A stretch of DNA of 25,225 nucleotides from an uncultured Anaerolineae bacterium (GTDB lineage Bacteria > Chloroflexota > Anaerolineae > B4-G1 > DUEL01). The position numbers were made by a program, and so were the translations under genes. Below, in pieces: positions 23,686 to 25,225 of the stretch (position 1 is the first letter of the stretch; each line of letters begins with the position of its first letter). Location: contig CALDFY010000352.1 in NCBI GenBank assembly GCA_937942115.1, forward strand, positions 1-25,225, in the 5' to 3' direction. The notes under the pieces are model-generated. The model was given only the letters and a program-made list of their open reading frames with translations, had not been told where the DNA came from and searched no databases.

Positions 23686-24211
23686 GCAGGGAAAGGGGTC
23701 GTTCTGGGAACGGCTGTTTCACCTGGACGCGCGCCTCTCGGCCCGGCTGGCACTGCGGGCCCGCTTCCTGCGCTGGCTGGCGACCTTTTTCGCCCACACC
23801 GGCGACGCCGCCCTCTGGCTGGCGGGCGCGGGGACGCTCTTCTTCCTGGCGGACGCCGCCTTCTGGCGCGAACTGGCCCTGCGCATCATCACGGCGATGA
23901 CTGCCGGAGGCGTCGCCTCTACCGCGCTGAAATGGACGTTTCGCCGCCAGCGGCCGCCGGGCCCCTCGGCCGGGCTCTATTTCCACCTGGATCGCCACGC
24001 TCTCCCGTCCGGCCATGCCACGCGCGTCGCCTGCATCATGGTGGTGCTCAGCCCGATTCTCCCGGCCTGGTGGGCCAGCGCCCTGCTGGGCCTGTGGGCC
24101 GCGCTGGTCTCCCTCTCCCGCGTTGCCCTCCAGATTCACTACCTGCTGGACATCCTGCTGGGGATGGCCGTCGGCGCGCTGGTGGGACTGGTCGTCATTC
24201 GGGTGATATAG
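23678..24211 (+). CDS. PAP2-family membrane phosphatase
   Basis: A 177-residue membrane phosphatase with about four hydrophobic segments. All three PAP2 signatures are present: KWTFRRQRP (KxxxxxxRP), LPSGHATR (PSGH) and SRVALQIHYLLD (SRxxxxxHxxxD). Family members remove phosphate from lipid phosphates or undecaprenyl diphosphate at the outer face of the membrane. It starts inside the end of the nucleotidyltransferase gene (ATG at 23678) and is followed by a terminator. Candidate substrates are an isoprenyl or phospholipid phosphate made with the neighbouring nucleotidyltransferase; this is inference. Confidence 0.9.
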   Translation: MDEQGKGSFWERLFHLDARLSARLALRARFLRWLATFFAHTGDAALWLAGAGTLFFLADAAFWRELALRIITAMTAGGVASTALKWTFRRQRPPGPSAGLYFHLDRHALPSGHATRVACIMVVLSPILPAWWASALLGLWAALVSLSRVALQIHYLLDILLGMAVGALVGLVVIRVI

Positions 24212-24230
24212 AGAGCCTCCCCTGATCGGT

Positions 24231-24261
24231 GTTTTGCGGCGGCCTCCGGCCGCCGCAAAAC
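24231..24261 (+). terminator. 14-bp terminator hairpin
   Basis: GTTTTGCGGCGGCC (24231-24244), loop TCC, perfect complement 24248-24261, then ATTTT. It lies 20 bases after the PAP2 stop. The same arm appears at 8-21. Confidence 0.75.
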
Positions 24262-24302
24262 ATTTTGCCACGCAATTGAAACACTCCCGACACACCCCCG
24301 AT

Positions 24303-24331
24303 TTGCATTTGCGGCAAAAATACAGTACAAT
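24303..24331 (+). promoter_or_regulatory. Promoter of the LysM gene
   Basis: TTGCAT (24303-24308) and TACAAT (24326-24331) with 17-base spacing, about 50 bases upstream of the ATG at 24383. Confidence 0.65.
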
Positions 24332-24382
24332 GAAAATGTGTTTATTCCCCCCTTCTCCCGCTCTTCCGAAAGGAGGTGTGCC

Positions 24383-24841
24383 ATGCGAAGAGCGTCTGTG
24401 TTGACCGTTGTGCTGCTGCTCCTGGTGCTGACGGCCCAGGTGGCCTCGGCAGCACCGGCCCGGTGGGCTATCCTGGGGTATCACGTGGTGAAGCCCGGGG
24501 AGACCCTCTTCTGCATCGGCCGGGCGTACGGTGTAGACCCCTGGGCTATTGCCTCCCAGAACAGCATCGTGAACCCCGGCCGCATCTACGCGGGGATGCG
24601 TCTGGCCATCCCGGATGCGTACCGGACCCTGCCTCCCGGCCCGCGCTGCACTCCCCAATTCGGTCCTCCTCCTCCACCGCCCTGTACCTGCGCAACCTAC
24701 TACACGATTCAGAGGGGAGATACCCTCACCCGCATCGGTATCCGGTTTGGGGTGAGCCTTTGGCGGATCGCCGAGTGCAACGGTATCTACAATATGAACT
24801 ATATCCGCGCCGGCGACACCCTGTGCATCCCCAGCCCATAA
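24383..24841 (+). CDS. Secreted protein with two LysM domains
   Basis: A 152-residue exported protein. It has a basic N-terminus (MRRAS), a leucine-rich core and an AQVASAAPA cleavage region near residue 24. Two LysM repeats follow: YHVVKPGETLFCIGRAYGVD to about residue 77, and YYTIQRGDTLTRIGIRFGVS to about residue 150. A proline-rich linker with a CTC motif separates them. LysM binds N-acetylglucosamine in peptidoglycan or similar glycans. There is no catalytic domain, so it may be a wall-binding or adhesive protein. Several cysteines (FCIGRA, RCTPQ, CTC, ECNG, TLCIP) may form disulfides. The start has a textbook AAAGGAGG site, and the gene has its own promoter and terminator. Confidence 0.9.
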   Translation: MRRASVLTVVLLLLVLTAQVASAAPARWAILGYHVVKPGETLFCIGRAYGVDPWAIASQNSIVNPGRIYAGMRLAIPDAYRTLPPGPRCTPQFGPPPPPPCTCATYYTIQRGDTLTRIGIRFGVSLWRIAECNGIYNMNYIRAGDTLCIPSP

Positions 24842-24866
24842 CCCTGCTCTCTCAACGCTGCCACTG

Positions 24867-24898
24867 GCCCGGCCTGGTCAAAGAGCCGGGCTTTTGTT
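24867..24898 (+). terminator. Rho-independent terminator after the LysM gene
   Basis: GCCCGGC (24867-24873), an 11-base loop, GCCGGGC (24885-24891), then TTTTGTT. Confidence 0.85.
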
Positions 24899-24927
24899 TC
24901 GCTGAGCATTGCCCAGAAACTGTGGCG

Positions 24928-24951
24928 TAGCGCAAGATTCATCTTGCGCTA
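24928..24951. repeat. Perfect TTCA-loop palindrome
   Basis: TAGCGCAAGA (24928-24937), loop TTCA, TCTTGCGCTA (24942-24951). The outer TAGCGCA and the loop equal those of the tandem units at 9806-9896 read on the minus strand, while inner stem bases differ in a paired manner. Confidence 0.7.
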
Positions 24952-25015
24952 TCTGGCCTCGTGGTCTCCGGGATGGCCCCTGACAAGTGGGGGGTGCCGA
25001 AGCAGGGGTTTGCCC

Positions 25016-25080
25016 TCACCCCACCCCTTACCCTTCCCCTCTCCCGCTCGCCTTTCGGCGGCAGAGGCCTCACCCCTCCC
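25016..25080. repeat. C-rich intergenic element, diverged copy
   Basis: CTCACCCCACCCC near the left end and CTCACCCCTCCCC near the right surround a CGCCTTTCGGCGGC hairpin. It is similar in style to the elements at 3511-3541, 14705-14765 and 20057-20093. Confidence 0.4.
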
Positions 25081-25191
25081 CCGACCCCTTCTATGATGTT
25101 GCTTTTGTCAAGTGGGGGTAAATAGACGCGCGGGCCTAACCGACCCCACGGGTCGCTTCGGAATATTCTTTAACACCAACGAGACAAAAGC

Positions 25192-25219
25192 AAGGTCCCC
25201 CGCCGGCGGCCAGGACCTT
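25192..25219 (-). terminator. Possible minus-strand terminator
   Basis: AAGGTCC (25192-25198) and GGACCTT (25213-25219) form a 7-bp stem. Read on the minus strand, the stem is followed by GCTTTTGTC, a short U-run. It may end a leftward gene beyond the window. Confidence 0.4.
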
Positions 25220-25225
25220 CCCTCC

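Larger units (their letters stand above)
24842..25225. other. Gene-free right end with hairpins
   Basis: No supportable gene. It contains the LysM terminator (24867-24898), a TTCA-loop palindrome (24928-24951), C-rich CTCACCCC-type repeat sequence (about 25013-25085) and a possible minus-strand terminator at 25192-25219. Confidence 0.6.

Noticed and set aside
25101..25191. Inverted repeat GCTTTTGTC / GACAAAAGC as an insertion sequence end
   Set aside because: The arms are only nine bases and no transposase lies between them; chance or terminator-related sequence is likelier.

Overview
The window is GC-rich bacterial chromosome. Genes are tightly packed, with many GTG starts and overlaps. Intergenic gaps are filled with C-rich runs and hairpin repeats. 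Several genes (DRTGG plus CBS/ATPase pair, DUF5107 lipoprotein, quinate-dehydrogenase-like protein, coiled-coil protein with an endonuclease-like tail) and the repeat style suggest a Chloroflexota-type, possibly thermophilic bacterium. This is inference from gene content; there is no rRNA marker. No tRNA, rRNA, CRISPR array, transposase or prophage gene was recognised.

Layout. 1-441: gene-free, hairpin-rich. 442-3419 (+): DRTGG protein, CBS-pair/anti-sigma-type ATPase, DUF5107 lipoprotein, then a strong terminator at 3671-3705. 4009-7554 (-): a sensory module read leftward as PhnD-like binding lipoprotein, membrane histidine kinase, NarL/LuxR response regulator, all overlapping. 7824-14530 (-): a thiol and metal block read leftward as Rrf2 regulator, cysteine synthase, heavy-metal P-type ATPase, ACR3-type arsenite exporter, a gap with three tandem hairpins, then ThiF/MoeB-like adenylyltransferase, serine acetyltransferase and a small unknown protein. 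14784-19979 (+): class III aminotransferase (frameshifted near its 5' end), FGGY sugar kinase, coiled-coil protein and a RuBisCO-like protein, tightly coupled. 20127-21768 (+): arsenate reductase ArsC and a dGTPase-family HD hydrolase. 21829-24211 (+): quinate-dehydrogenase-like protein, MobA-like nucleotidyltransferase and PAP2 phosphatase, ending in a terminator. 24383-24841 (+): secreted double-LysM protein with terminator. 24842-25225: repeats and hairpins only.

How the parts may work together. The Rrf2 regulator sits behind a consensus promoter that overlaps a dyad and gives an almost leaderless transcript. It heads an operon joining cysteine synthesis (cysK, with cysE nearby) to arsenite and heavy-metal export; arsC lies about 5.6 kb away on the other strand. 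The most novel-looking unit is the aminotransferase/kinase/RuBisCO-like operon. Its RuBisCO-like protein keeps the metal-carbamate Lys-Asp-Glu triad and a loop-6 lysine, but lacks other carboxylase residues. It probably acts on a phosphorylated ketose- or keto-acid-like compound made by the kinase. At least four families of hairpin or dispersed repeats occupy the gaps, some with compensatory stem changes that suggest selection on structure or spread as mobile palindromes.
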